A stretch of DNA of 64,000 nucleotides from Sanguibacter keddieii DSM 10542 (GTDB lineage Bacteria > Actinomycetota > Actinomycetes > Actinomycetales > Cellulomonadaceae): the NCBI RefSeq assembly GCF_000024925.1, contig NC_013521.1:248001-312000 (forward strand). The letters run 5' to 3'. Below the pieces are notes generated by a model that was given only the letters and a program-made list of their open reading frames with translations, searched no databases and was not told the DNA's origin. The position numbers were made by a program, and so were the translations under genes. Shown one piece after another: positions 28,166 through 36,940 of the stretch (positions within the stretch are counted from its first letter, which is position 1; each line of letters opens with the position of its first letter).

Positions 28166-28585
28166 ATGCTGTCCATGCGCAGGCCCCCGCGGCCCACGAC
28201 CCCGGTCGTCCCGTCCCGCACGGTCGCGCGCGGGCTCGGGCTGGTCGCCGCGGGCGGAGGTCTCGGGGCCGTCGTCGGGATGGTCCTCGCCGTCGTCGAC
28301 GGGAGCAGCGGGTTCTCAGCCTGGGGCGCGCTGCTCGGAGGGGCGACGGGGCTGCTCGTCGGGGCAACGAGCGTGCTCGCCGCGGCGACCGTCCTGGTCC
28401 TCGCGCCGACCCGGAGACCTGCCCGGTCCGCCGGGGTCGCGCTCGCGGCCTCGGTGGTCGGCGCGCTCACCGCAGCGGTCGTGCTCTCGGGCCTGACCGC
28501 GACCTCCCGGGGTGCGCTGACGGCAGGGGTCTTCGTCGCGGTCCTCGCGGGGGCGTCAGCCCTCGTGCGCCGCTACGCGCTGTAG
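28166..28585 (+). CDS. Small membrane protein, unknown
   Basis: 139 residues with four hydrophobic segments (about 24-46, 52-76, 87-106, 115-133) joined by short basic loops. No family recognised. ATG 28166 follows TACGAT by 6 nt (TACGATGGCCGCATG), a leaderless pattern that supports it as a real gene. Divergent from the nuclease-helicase and convergent with an acetyltransferase. Confidence 0.6.
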   Translation: MLSMRRPPRPTTPVVPSRTVARGLGLVAAGGGLGAVVGMVLAVVDGSSGFSAWGALLGGATGLLVGATSVLAAATVLVLAPTRRPARSAGVALAASVVGALTAAVVLSGLTATSRGALTAGVFVAVLAGASALVRRYAL

Positions 28586-28616
28586 CGCCGCTCCGCGTAC
28601 CCGCCCACGTCGTCCG

Positions 28617-29282
28617 TCAGGGCTGGCCCCGCAGGTCCAGCCCGAGCTGCCAGCCGCCGTCGCCGAGCATGCGGAAGCCGAGGTGCTGGTAGAACCCGAT
28701 GGCGCGCGTGTTGTCGGTGCTGACACCGAGGTGCACACCCGGGACGTCGAGCGCCCGCAGCGCGTCGAAGAGCGTCTCGAGGAGCCGGCGACCGTTGCCG
28801 CCGCCCTGGCCCTCGGGCAGCAGGTCGACGTGCAGGTGCGCGGGGAACTCCGCGACGACCGCCGGGTCGGTGCCCTTGGGGCCGTGGACGGTCGCGACGA
28901 CCCCGGCGTCGAAGGAGCCCTCGGGCGCCGAGCCGGCCGGGTAGCGGTCCTGGACCGCAGGCCACCACTCGCGCTCGAGCGTCGCGTCGAAGGCCGCGGT
29001 GTCGCGCGCACCGAGGACGTAGCCGACCACGGCCTCCGGGCCCTCGACCTCGCCGTCGACGAGCACGAAGGCGAGGTCTGGCTCGAAGCGCAGGTACGCC
29101 CCGAGGTACGTGTCGCCCAGCAGGCGCGGGTGCTCGGTGAGGGCGGATGCGTCGTCTCCGGCCCTGCCGGTGCGCAGGCAGATGTCGTAGAGGCGGTCGA
29201 CCTCGGCCGGGTCCGTGGTCCGGGCCGGGCGGATGGTGAAACGGGGCTGCGACGTCGTCGTCGTGGGGGTGGGCGTGCTCAC
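28617..29282 (-). CDS. GNAT family N-acetyltransferase
   Basis: 221 residues with a GNAT core: FTIRPARTTDPAEVDRLYDIC at the start, the acetyl-CoA loop LLPEGQGGGNGRRLLE, and VSTDNTRAIGFYQHLGFRML at the end. The HVDLLPEGQGGG block resembles the acetyltransferase-like domain of bacterial O-GlcNAcase-related proteins. Substrate unknown. GTG start; a TAGGGT hexamer 8 nt upstream may be its -10. Confidence 0.82.
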   Translation of the reverse strand: MSTPTPTTTTSQPRFTIRPARTTDPAEVDRLYDICLRTGRAGDDASALTEHPRLLGDTYLGAYLRFEPDLAFVLVDGEVEGPEAVVGYVLGARDTAAFDATLEREWWPAVQDRYPAGSAPEGSFDAGVVATVHGPKGTDPAVVAEFPAHLHVDLLPEGQGGGNGRRLLETLFDALRALDVPGVHLGVSTDNTRAIGFYQHLGFRMLGDGGWQLGLDLRGQP

Positions 29283-29424
29283 ACCCCGAGACCCTACTCA
29301 CTCCGAGGCCCCGGCGGAGTCGTCGCAGGGGCCTGTGGGCACCGGCTCGCCTGCGGGTTCCGCGCCCCGCGAACCACGCGCCCCCGGGCGGGCGACCCGC
29401 GCGCCCCTGAGGTAGGAAGGAGAG

Positions 29425-30264
29425 ATGACACAGATCCCTGACATCACCCTGAACAACGGCGTCACGATCCCGCAGCTCGGCTTCGGCACCTTCCAGGTCG
29501 CCGAGGACCAGACGCAGCGCATCGTGGAGTCTGCGATCGAGACCGGCTACCGCCACATCGACACCGCCGCCGGCTACTACAACGAGGCGGGCGTCGGCGC
29601 CGCCGTCCGTGCGAGCGGGCTGGCCCGCGAGGACGTGTTCGTCACCACCAAGCTCCGCAACGGCGACCAGGGGTACGACAACGCGCTCGCGGCCTTCGAG
29701 GCGTCGCGCGCCGCGCTCGACATCGACTACGTCGACCTCTACCTGGTCCACTGGCCGGTGCCGAGCAAGGGACAGTACGTCGAGACGTGGAAGGCCTTCG
29801 AGAAGCTCCTCGCCGACGGCGCGGTCCGCGCGATCGGCGTGTCGAACTTCCTGCCCGAGCACCTCGAGACGCTCCTCGCCGAGACCGACGTCGTGCCGGC
29901 CGTGAACCAGATCGAGGTGCACCCGACCTTCCAGCAGCGCAAGCTCGTCGAGGTGTCGCGTGCCGCTGGCATCGCGATCGAGGCGTACAGCCCGCTCGGC
30001 CGCGGCGCCGACCTCGAGTCCGACGAGGTCACGTCGATCGCCGCCGCGCACGGGGTCACCCCGGCGCAGGTGGTCATCCGCTGGCACCTGCAGCAGGACC
30101 ACATCGTCATCCCCAAGTCGAACAACCCCGAGCGCATCGCCGCGAACCTCGACGTCCTCGGCTTCCAGCTGACCGTCGACGAGATCGAGCAGATCAGCTC
30201 CCTCGAGGCCGGCAACCGCACGGGCGCCGACCCCGCGACGGCAGAGTTCACGCAGTTCCGCTGA
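29425..30264 (+). CDS. Aldo/keto reductase (2,5-diketo-gluconate reductase type)
   Basis: 279 residues, TIM-barrel AKR5-like enzyme using NADPH. The tetrad is visible: Asp and Tyr in HIDTAAGYYNEAGVG, Lys in VTTKLRNG, His in LYLVHWPVP; the cofactor loop is IPKSNNPERIAANLDV. It reduces sugar ketones or aldehydes in the cytoplasm. Very strong GGAAGGAGAG directly precedes the ATG, implying high expression. Stands alone between divergent and following modules. Confidence 0.9.
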   Translation: MTQIPDITLNNGVTIPQLGFGTFQVAEDQTQRIVESAIETGYRHIDTAAGYYNEAGVGAAVRASGLAREDVFVTTKLRNGDQGYDNALAAFEASRAALDIDYVDLYLVHWPVPSKGQYVETWKAFEKLLADGAVRAIGVSNFLPEHLETLLAETDVVPAVNQIEVHPTFQQRKLVEVSRAAGIAIEAYSPLGRGADLESDEVTSIAAAHGVTPAQVVIRWHLQQDHIVIPKSNNPERIAANLDVLGFQLTVDEIEQISSLEAGNRTGADPATAEFTQFR

Positions 30265-30279
30265 CCTGACGGACTGTGC

Positions 30280-30310
30280 GGCCCCTATAGCATCCGTTGC
30301 TATAGTGGCC
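30280..30310 (+). promoter_or_regulatory. Autoregulatory operator overlapping a leaderless promoter
   Basis: A 31-bp palindrome with 13-nt arms (GGCCCCTATAGCA / TGCTATAGTGGCC, one mismatch) and a 5-nt spacer. The right arm contains the TATAGT -10, which ends 6 nt before the ATG of the HTH gene. Repressor bound here would block RNA polymerase directly, as in toxin-antitoxin promoters. Confidence 0.75.
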
Positions 30311-30312
30311 GC

Positions 30313-30831
30313 ATGGACAGCGGCTCTGCAGTACTGCGGGAGGTCATGACCGAGACGGGGACCTCCCAGGTCGAGCTGGCGCGCGTGAGCGGCGTCCGTC
30401 AGCCGAGCATCAGCCAGTTCCTCTCGGGGCGCGCGTCGATGAGCGACGACATGCTGTCGCGGCTGCTGGCCTGCATGGGGCGTCGCCTCGAGGTCGTGAG
30501 GCGACCGGTCGACGTCCCGCTCGACCGGTCCCACCGGAGGAGCTGGCTCCTGCACCGCGAGCTCGCCGCCCAGCTCTCTGTCGGCGCGATCCGCGCCTGG
30601 GGGCCGATCGTCGAGAAGAACCTCGCGGATCTCGAGGCACGGGTCCAGGGTCAACCACACGGACGGAACCTCGCGCGCTGGCGGCAGCTGGTCTCCGACG
30701 AGGACGTCGCGGGTGTCCGGCGCGCGATGACCGGTCTCGACGTCGAGTCGATCGAGATGCGGGAGGTATCGCCGCTCCGCGGCCTCCTGTCGCACCAGGA
30801 TCGTGACCGTGTCGTGGGTGTGGCGTCGTGA
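30313..30831 (+). CDS. XRE-family HTH protein (antitoxin-like)
   Basis: 172 residues. The N-terminal helix-turn-helix (TSQVELARVSGVRQPSIS, then QFLSGRASMSDDMLSRLLACM) is Cro/XRE type; the rest is helical and charged with no recognised domain. It overlaps the next gene by 4 bp (GTGA) and sits behind a palindromic leaderless promoter, the layout of a regulator/antitoxin gene followed by its toxin. Probably binds the operator at 30280-30310. Confidence 0.75.
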   Translation: MDSGSAVLREVMTETGTSQVELARVSGVRQPSISQFLSGRASMSDDMLSRLLACMGRRLEVVRRPVDVPLDRSHRRSWLLHRELAAQLSVGAIRAWGPIVEKNLADLEARVQGQPHGRNLARWRQLVSDEDVAGVRRAMTGLDVESIEMREVSPLRGLLSHQDRDRVVGVAS

Positions 30832-31391
30832 GGCGTGACCAGCTGGAGCACGCGATCCGCACCGCGTGCCAGATCCTCGGTCACCCGACCGTGATCGTCG
30901 TCGGGTCGCAGTCGATCCTCGGGACCTTCGACGAACAGCGGTTGCCTGCTGCCGCGACGATGTCGCTGGAGATTGACATCTTGCCGATCGCGACGAGCGA
31001 CGAGGAGACGGCTCGCCTCGCGGACCTCCTCGAAGGCATTGCGGGAGAGTGGTCAGACTTCCACGAGATGCACGGTTTCAGCATCGACGGGGTCGACCTG
31101 GAGACGGCCATCCTGCCGGCAGGTTGGCGGGAGCGGCTGGTAGCTGTCCAGAATCTCAACACCGCTGCCATCGGCGGCGCTCCGCAGTTCACAGGCCTGT
31201 GTCTCGACAAGGAAGACCTCTGCGTCGCGAAGCTCTGCGCCTACCGAGAGAAGGATCTGGAGTTCGTCGGTGCCCTCGCCGATGCAGGGTTCGTGGACCT
31301 TCGGGTCGTCGAGTCACGGTTGCGTGAGGTCCCGGATGCGTCGGCCGGCAGAGCGGCACAGGCTCTGCGATGGGTCGCGTCGCGGGGTTGA
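30828..31391 (+). CDS. DUF6036-like nucleotidyltransferase (possible toxin)
   Basis: 187 residues. The nucleotidyltransferase signature is suggested by VIVVGSQSILGTF followed by MSLEIDILPI, where a GS motif and an acidic pair (E-I-D in place of the more usual D-x-D) would bind metal and nucleotide. LDKEDLCVAKLCAYREKDLEFVGAL resembles the later conserved block (DLxxxKxxAxRxKD) of AbiEii/MenT-like proteins. Translationally coupled to the HTH gene. I infer a toxin-antitoxin-like pair; activity and target are unproven. Confidence 0.65.
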   Translation: MRRDQLEHAIRTACQILGHPTVIVVGSQSILGTFDEQRLPAAATMSLEIDILPIATSDEETARLADLLEGIAGEWSDFHEMHGFSIDGVDLETAILPAGWRERLVAVQNLNTAAIGGAPQFTGLCLDKEDLCVAKLCAYREKDLEFVGALADAGFVDLRVVESRLREVPDASAGRAAQALRWVASRG

Positions 31392-31425
31392 AGCTGTCTC
31401 GTCGAGCGCTCGCTCCTCCTGAGGA

Positions 31426-32754
31426 TCAGTCCGTCGTGTGGGTGACGGGTCGTTCGGAGGGGGCCGGCCGCGCCGACAGCACCAGGGCGACCGCGGCGAG
31501 TCCGACGACGAGCGCGACCACGGCGGGCCAGCCGCGGGCGTCCCACGCGTGCCCGGCCAGCCAGCCGAAGAGGCTCGCGCCGGCGTAGTAGACGACGGTG
31601 TAGAGCGCGGTGGCCTGCGCGCGGCCGGTCGTGGCGCGGGCGCCGACGCGGCTCGCGGCGACGGCGTGGCCGACGAACAGCCCCGTGGTGAGGACCGTGA
31701 CGCCGAGGACCACCACGACGAGCGGCCTGGCCAGGGTGACGAGCGCACCCGCGCCCATGAGCGCGCAGGCCAGGACGAGCACGACGCGCGGGCTCCAGCG
31801 ATCGCTGAGCGCGCCGGCGAGGCGGGAGCCGACGGTGCCCGCCAGGTAGGTGAGGAACACGAGCGAGACGACGGTCGGGGCCAGACCGTAGGGCTGGGCC
31901 TCGAGCCGGAACGGCAGGTAGTTGAAGACGGCAGCCAGGCCGCCGACGAGCAGCCCGCCGATGCAGAACAGCGAGACGAGCGTGCCGTCGCGCAGGTGTG
32001 CCCGCAGGTGCGCGCCGGACCTCGTGGGCTCCGCCCGGCCTGCCACGGCGAGCCGTGCGGCTGCTCGTCGGGCGCGGTGCTCGCGGCCGTGGGGGAGCAG
32101 CAGCACGAGCAGCGCCATGAGCGCCGTGAGGCACGCGCCGACGGCCACCAGCCCCATCCGCCACCCGAGGTGCTGGGCGACCGGGACCGACAGCAGGCGT
32201 CCCGCGAGCCCGCCGACGGAGGTCGCCGCCACGTACGACCCGGCGAGCGCGGCAGCGCGGGTGGGCAGGGCGCAGTCGTGGACCAGTGCGATCGCCAGCG
32301 CCGGGATGCCTCCGAGCGCCGCCCCCTGGACGAACCTCCCGACGACGAGCAGCTCGAAGGTCGGCAGCCACGGGACCAAGACCGCGAGCACCGCCGACGC
32401 GACCGCGGCAGCGCGCATGGCCTCGGGCCGGCCGATGCGGTCGGAGAGCCACGCCCACGGCAGGACTGACGCGGCGAGGCCGAGCGTCGCACCGGAGACG
32501 AGGAGCGCCGCGCGCGACGGGCTCACCGCGAGCGACGCCGAGACGTCGGTGAGCAGGCCCTGGGGTGCGTAGAGCAGGGCGAAGGTGGCCAGCCCCGCGC
32601 ACCACAGCGCGGCGGCGAGGCGACGCTCGCCGAGCATGGCGTGAGGCAGGGGCGCGCGCCCCGGGGCAGGTCCAGCGCCCGCCTCGAGGGCGGTGCCTGC
32701 GGGGAGGCCCGTGCGTGCCGCTGTGCCGGTGCTGCTCGGGAGGGTCGTCGTCAC
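31426..32754 (-). CDS. MFS transporter (YnfM-like efflux)
   Basis: 442 residues, 12 membrane segments. MFS loop motif ...WLSDRIGRPEAM between TM2 and TM3 and a second GALSDRWSPRVVL in the C-terminal half. The neighbourhood (divergent LysR gene) is typical of inducible drug or metabolite exporters. GTG 32754 follows TAGCGT by 7 nt on the minus strand, a leaderless arrangement; the region between it and the LysR start is only 71 bp. Confidence 0.85.
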   Translation of the reverse strand: MTTTLPSSTGTAARTGLPAGTALEAGAGPAPGRAPLPHAMLGERRLAAALWCAGLATFALLYAPQGLLTDVSASLAVSPSRAALLVSGATLGLAASVLPWAWLSDRIGRPEAMRAAAVASAVLAVLVPWLPTFELLVVGRFVQGAALGGIPALAIALVHDCALPTRAAALAGSYVAATSVGGLAGRLLSVPVAQHLGWRMGLVAVGACLTALMALLVLLLPHGREHRARRAAARLAVAGRAEPTRSGAHLRAHLRDGTLVSLFCIGGLLVGGLAAVFNYLPFRLEAQPYGLAPTVVSLVFLTYLAGTVGSRLAGALSDRWSPRVVLVLACALMGAGALVTLARPLVVVVLGVTVLTTGLFVGHAVAASRVGARATTGRAQATALYTVVYYAGASLFGWLAGHAWDARGWPAVVALVVGLAAVALVLSARPAPSERPVTHTTD

Positions 32755-32779
32755 CCGAGCGACGCTAGGCACCGCGCAC

Positions 32780-32798
32780 CGATACCTCCAATGCATCG
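32780..32798. promoter_or_regulatory. Candidate LysR T-N11-A site
   Basis: CGAT-acctccaatgc-ATCG: an interrupted palindrome with the T-N11-A spacing of LysR-type binding sites, in the 71-bp divergent region of the MFS and LysR genes. Confidence 0.5.
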
Positions 32799-32825
32799 AG
32801 AGGGCTCAACTCATACGATGACGAC

Positions 32826-33755
32826 ATGAGTGCTGACCCGGTCGCCGCCCTCCTCCCGCACCTGCGGCTCCTCGTCGCGCTCGGCGAGGTCGAGCACGTG
32901 ACCATCGCCGCAGCGATGCTCGGCGTCCCCCAGCCCACCGTCAGCCGCACCGTCCGGCGCCTCGAGCAGCAGATCGGCGCCCCGCTCCTCGAGCCCGACG
33001 GCCGCGGCGTCCGCCTCACCCCCGCCGCCCGCACCCTCGTCCCCTACGCCCAGCGCGCCCTCGACGTCCTCACCGACGGCCTCGCAGCCGTCGAGACCGA
33101 GGGGCAGCGAGCCCGCACCACCGTACGCATCGCCTTCCAGACCTCCCTCGGCGAGCAGCTGGTCCCCGAGCTCATCCGCACCGTCCGCGCCGACGACCCG
33201 ACCGTCCGCTTCGTGCTCAGCCAGGGGGCACGGAGCTCCTGCCTCGACTCGCTCCTCGAGCGAGAGGCCGACATCGCCCTCGTCTCCCGCCTCGACCCGC
33301 CACCCGACGGGGTCCGCGTCGTGCCGCTCTTCGAGCAGGAGCTCGTGCTCCTCGTCCCCGAAGGGCACCCGGCTGCGCTCGCGGGCGGTGCGGCCGTGGT
33401 CGACCTCGCGTCCGAGCCGCTCGTCACGCTCAAGACCGGGTACGGCCTGCGCGGATCGGTCGACGAGCTGTTCGCCGAGGCCGGGGTGCTGCCGTCGATC
33501 GCCTTCGAGGGCGAGGACCTGCACACCCTCACCGGGCTCGTCGCCGCCGGGCTGGGCGTCGCGGTCGCGCCGCGCACGACGGCCACGCCTGCCGGGTGCG
33601 TCCAGGTGCCGCTCGCCGACGCCCGTGCGAGCCGGGACATCGGCGCCGCGGTGCTGCCCGCGCCGTCGTCGGAGGTGGTGGTCCGGGTGCTCGACGCGCT
33701 GCGTTCGCTCACCGGACCAGGGCAGGCCGACGCCGGGGTCGATCCCGGTCCCTGA
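32826..33755 (+). CDS. LysR-family transcriptional regulator
   Basis: 309 residues. N-terminal winged helix (HVTIAAAMLGVPQPTVSRTV, then RRLEQQIGAPLLEP) plus the two-lobe periplasmic-binding-like effector domain (VRIAFQTSLGEQLVPELI ... GLVAAGLGVAVAPR). ATG 32826 follows TACGAT by 6 nt. Probably controls the divergent MFS exporter in response to an unknown small molecule. Confidence 0.9.
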   Translation: MSADPVAALLPHLRLLVALGEVEHVTIAAAMLGVPQPTVSRTVRRLEQQIGAPLLEPDGRGVRLTPAARTLVPYAQRALDVLTDGLAAVETEGQRARTTVRIAFQTSLGEQLVPELIRTVRADDPTVRFVLSQGARSSCLDSLLEREADIALVSRLDPPPDGVRVVPLFEQELVLLVPEGHPAALAGGAAVVDLASEPLVTLKTGYGLRGSVDELFAEAGVLPSIAFEGEDLHTLTGLVAAGLGVAVAPRTTATPAGCVQVPLADARASRDIGAAVLPAPSSEVVVRVLDALRSLTGPGQADAGVDPGP

Positions 33756-33788
33756 GCCGCCCTGGTCTCCGGGCTGAGGGCCGGTGCG

Positions 33789-34826
33789 TCAGACGCGCTC
33801 GACGAGCCGGGCGTACTCGGTCGCCGTCACCGGCAGCACCGTGCCGTGCTTGATCTTGCCGGGGAAGGTGTAGTCCACGACCGGTTCCCAGCGCTCGGCG
33901 GTGAGGGACGACGCGTGGAAGGGGACGTAGCCGCGGTCGGCCCCGGTGTACTCGTCGACCCACAGGTACCACTCGCCGTCCGTGAAGGACCGGAAGGCCA
34001 GCGGCCCCTCGACGATGCCGGTCTCGGTGCCGGCCGTCACGCTGTCGGACACGGGCTCCCAGACCGGTGCGTGGAGGTCGTCGGAGCGCTCGGAGAACAC
34101 CAGGCCGGCGGCCTCGTCCTTGACGAACCGCACCCAGCCCGTGCCGTCGTCGTCCGTGTCGCCGTCGTCGTCTGTGAAACCGCCGTCGCGCACGACGAGC
34201 GCGTCGATGACGGAGCGGGTCGGGTGGCCGTGGTCTCGCGGCTCGGTGAAGGTCACGAAGTCGGTGGTGTGGGCGCCGAGCAGGCGGTGGATGCCGTCGC
34301 CGGTGTGGTCCGGGTCGTCGTCGGCGTAGAGCCGGGCGGACCACAGCACGAGGTACGCCTCGGCCGCCGGGTCCCACACGGACTTGGGTGCCCACGCCAT
34401 GCCCGCGGACGGCGGGGACACCTCGACCTGGCGCTGCGGGCCCCACGTCATGAGGTCTGCCGACTCCCACACGTTGATCGACCGGCTGCCGTGCCGTCCG
34501 AGCCAGTCCCAGAAGCTGCCGGTGACACCCGGGCGCTCGGTGACGCGGATGTCGAGGTCGGTCGCGATGAGGTAGAAGCGGCTGCCGTCGGCCGAGCGCA
34601 GCAGGTGCGGGTCGCGCAGGCCCTGCTCGCCGAGGGCCGAGGTGAGGATCCCGGCGCCGCCGTCGAGGGCGCGCCAGGTGGTGGGATCAGGGCCGTCGGA
34701 GAGCATCGCGTGGACCTGGTGGGTCGCGTCGTCGTGGTGGACCATGACGTACCCGGCCCAGTCCGGGGTGCCGTCCGCGGCCGCGGCGGAGGTGGCGGGG
34801 GCGTCAGGGGTGCGGCTGTCGGTCAC
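33789..34826 (-). CDS. Glycoside hydrolase family 43-like arabinosidase/xylosidase
   Basis: 345 residues with five-bladed beta-propeller features: RDPHLLRSADGSRFYLIATD (putative catalytic base Asp), AWAPKSVWDPAAEAYLVLWS, and GIVEGPLAF with the likely acid Glu. No signal peptide, so it acts on imported oligosaccharides. Probable specificity is alpha-L-arabinofuranoside or beta-xyloside. The start is set at GTG 34826, 8 nt after GAGG; GTG 34832 would be too close. A LacI operator identical to that of the GH27 gene lies 49 bp upstream, linking it to the locus at 53-64 kb. Confidence 0.78.
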   Translation of the reverse strand: MTDSRTPDAPATSAAAADGTPDWAGYVMVHHDDATHQVHAMLSDGPDPTTWRALDGGAGILTSALGEQGLRDPHLLRSADGSRFYLIATDLDIRVTERPGVTGSFWDWLGRHGSRSINVWESADLMTWGPQRQVEVSPPSAGMAWAPKSVWDPAAEAYLVLWSARLYADDDPDHTGDGIHRLLGAHTTDFVTFTEPRDHGHPTRSVIDALVVRDGGFTDDDGDTDDDGTGWVRFVKDEAAGLVFSERSDDLHAPVWEPVSDSVTAGTETGIVEGPLAFRSFTDGEWYLWVDEYTGADRGYVPFHASSLTAERWEPVVDYTFPGKIKHGTVLPVTATEYARLVERV

Positions 34827-34874
34827 GAGCACGTCCTCAGGTCGGCCTGGGGTCCGGCGTCGTCGCCGTGCCCA

Positions 34875-34890
34875 CTGTGAACGTTAACAA
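34875..34890. promoter_or_regulatory. LacI-type operator upstream of GH43
   Basis: CTGTGAACGTTAACAA, containing the palindromic core TTAACGTT-like CG-centred half sites of LacI regulators. The same 16 bp occur at 54422-54437 between GH27 and its divergent LacI gene, in the same orientation relative to the glycosidase. Confidence 0.75.
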
Positions 34891-34995
34891 GGAGCGTAGG
34901 GGTGCGTCGAGCGGTCGTGCGACGCGTAGACGGCCGGCTGCGCGCGGTCGGGTGCGCCAGGTGGGGCCCCGCGGACCGCTGGGGTACGGCCGCGG

Positions 34996-35718
34996 CTACC
35001 CGCCGACCGCGGCCCGGACCAGCGCCGCGGTCTCCTCGTGGGACTCCCCGCTCACCTGGGACCCGTCGACGAACACCTGCGGGATGCTCGTCACGCCGGC
35101 CGCCGCCGCGGACCCGGTGACGGACTCGACCCAGCCCGAGTAGGCGAGCTGCGCGAGGCGTTCGGACGCGTCGTCGTCGAGTGTGGCACCGGCGTCTTCC
35201 GCCACCGCCACGAGGTCGTCGACCGTCAGGGCCGAGTCGGTCGTGGACCCGGGCTGGAGGTCGTAGAGCGCGGACTGCACGGCCGGCCACGCCTCGGGCG
35301 AGTCCTCCGCGACGAGGGCGAGGAGGTTCGCGCCGAGCAGCGAGAACTCGTGGGTGGTCCGCGGGCTGAGGTAGTCGACCGTGACGAGCTCCACGGCGAC
35401 GTCCGAGCCGGCCGCCCAGCGGTCGATGTCGTCGGCCATGAACCCGTGCAGCACCTTGCAGTGCGGGCAGGCGAGGTCGGAGTAGACCACCACGCGCTCG
35501 GGGGCGTCGGGGTCTCCGAGGACCACCGAGGTGCTCGTGACGGTGACGGCCCCGGTGGTCGCGGCGGTCGGCGTCTGCTGGGCGACCGTCTGGTCGGCCG
35601 ACGCGACGGCCGAGGGGCGCGGCTGCTCGTCCGAGGAGCAGCCGGCGAGCAGCAGGCTCATGGCCAGCGCGGAGACGGCGAGGGGGCGGGCACGGCGCGA
35701 GGTACGGGGCGTCCACAT
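34996..35718 (-). CDS. DsbA-like thiol-disulfide lipoprotein
   Basis: 240 residues. Lipobox SLLLAGC places it outside the membrane as a lipoprotein. After a Thr/Ala-rich linker, the thioredoxin-like fold shows the active site DLACPHCKVLHGF (CPHC, oxidase-like) and the cis-proline TSIPQVFVDG. Likely helps disulfide formation in exported proteins or supplies reductant to a periplasmic-type partner. The second of two ATGs (35718) fits the GGAGG site best. Confidence 0.85.
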   Translation of the reverse strand: MWTPRTSRRARPLAVSALAMSLLLAGCSSDEQPRPSAVASADQTVAQQTPTAATTGAVTVTSTSVVLGDPDAPERVVVYSDLACPHCKVLHGFMADDIDRWAAGSDVAVELVTVDYLSPRTTHEFSLLGANLLALVAEDSPEAWPAVQSALYDLQPGSTTDSALTVDDLVAVAEDAGATLDDDASERLAQLAYSGWVESVTGSAAAAGVTSIPQVFVDGSQVSGESHEETAALVRAAVGG

Positions 35719-35914
35719 GCCCTCCATCCTCCGTCGGGAGATCGGGCTGATCCTGGGACGTCGGCCCTAGGCGGTCTGGGCGCCGGCTGGGAGCGGCCCT
35801 GAGTCTGGACCCGCCGGGGAAGATCCCCCCGCAGGACTACAGACGCCCAGGTCACGCGTCGATACGCTCCATCGGTGCGCTCCACGACGGTGCGCCGCGC
35901 GACAGGGGGAGACC

Positions 35915-36940
35915 ATGCCTGCACACGCCCAGACCGCCAGCCCGCCGCCCGACGTGGACCCGCGGTCCCTCGCGGTGAGCACCCGGGCGCTGCGCAAGAC
36001 CTACCGCACCCGCCACGGGCGCCACGTCGCGGTGCAGGGCCTCGACCTCGACGTGCCGATCGGTGGGGTGCACGGGTTCCTCGGCCCCAACGGGTCGGGC
36101 AAGACCACGTCCATCCGCATGCTGCTGGGCCTCGTGCGCGCCGACTCCGGCACCATGTCGATCTTCGGCCAGGAGGTCCCGCAGGCGCTGCCCGACGTGG
36201 TCGGCCGGGTCGGTGCGATCGTCGAGCAGCCCAAGTTCTTCCCCACCTTCACCGCGCGTAAGAACCTCGACCTGCTGGCCGCCGCGATCGGCACACCCGC
36301 CGTCGAGGTCGGCAAGGTGCTCGAGGCCGTCGGTCTCGACGACCGGGCCAAGGACCGCTACAAGACGTACTCCCTCGGCATGAAGCAGCGCCTGGCCATC
36401 GCCGCGACGCTGCTCAAGGACCCCGACCTGCTGATCTTCGACGAGCCCACCAACGGCCTCGACCCGGCCGGTATCCGGGAGATCCGCACGACCATGCGCG
36501 GCCTCGCCGACCAGGGCAAGACGGTCCTGGTGAGCAGCCACATCCTCGCCGAGGTCGAGCAGGTCGCCGACACGGTGTCGATCATCGGCCACGGTCGCCT
36601 GCTGGCCAGCGGCCGCGTCGAGGACATCATCGCCGGGACGTCGACCACGGTGCGTGTCGGCATCGCCGATCCCGCCGCCGCCCGCACGGTGCTCGAGCGG
36701 GCCGGTCTGACCGTCCGCACCGACCACGACGCGCTGATGGTCGACGGCGTCGACGACCCCGCCGACATCACGCGCCGCCTCGCCCACGACGGGCTGTTCG
36801 TCCGCGAGCTCGTCTCCGTCAAGGCAGGCCTCGAGGCCGTGTTCCTCCAGCTCACCGCCGGCGAGGGCCCCGGGACGCAGGCGCCACCAGGTCCGGACGG
36901 CAGACCGACCCGCCGCTCACGCCGAGGAGGAGACCGATGA
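35915..36940 (+). CDS. ABC transporter ATP-binding protein (ABC-2 type)
   Basis: 341 residues. Walker A GFLGPNGSGKTTSIRMLLG, signature YSLGMKQRLAIAATLL, Walker B LLIFDEPTNGLDP, and switch His in LVSSHILAEVEQ. A C-terminal domain of DrrA/BcrA type follows. It drives the permease encoded next, with ATGA overlap at 36937-36940, as an exporter of an unknown lipid, peptide or drug. Confidence 0.92.
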   Translation: MPAHAQTASPPPDVDPRSLAVSTRALRKTYRTRHGRHVAVQGLDLDVPIGGVHGFLGPNGSGKTTSIRMLLGLVRADSGTMSIFGQEVPQALPDVVGRVGAIVEQPKFFPTFTARKNLDLLAAAIGTPAVEVGKVLEAVGLDDRAKDRYKTYSLGMKQRLAIAATLLKDPDLLIFDEPTNGLDPAGIREIRTTMRGLADQGKTVLVSSHILAEVEQVADTVSIIGHGRLLASGRVEDIIAGTSTTVRVGIADPAAARTVLERAGLTVRTDHDALMVDGVDDPADITRRLAHDGLFVRELVSVKAGLEAVFLQLTAGEGPGTQAPPGPDGRPTRRSRRGGDR

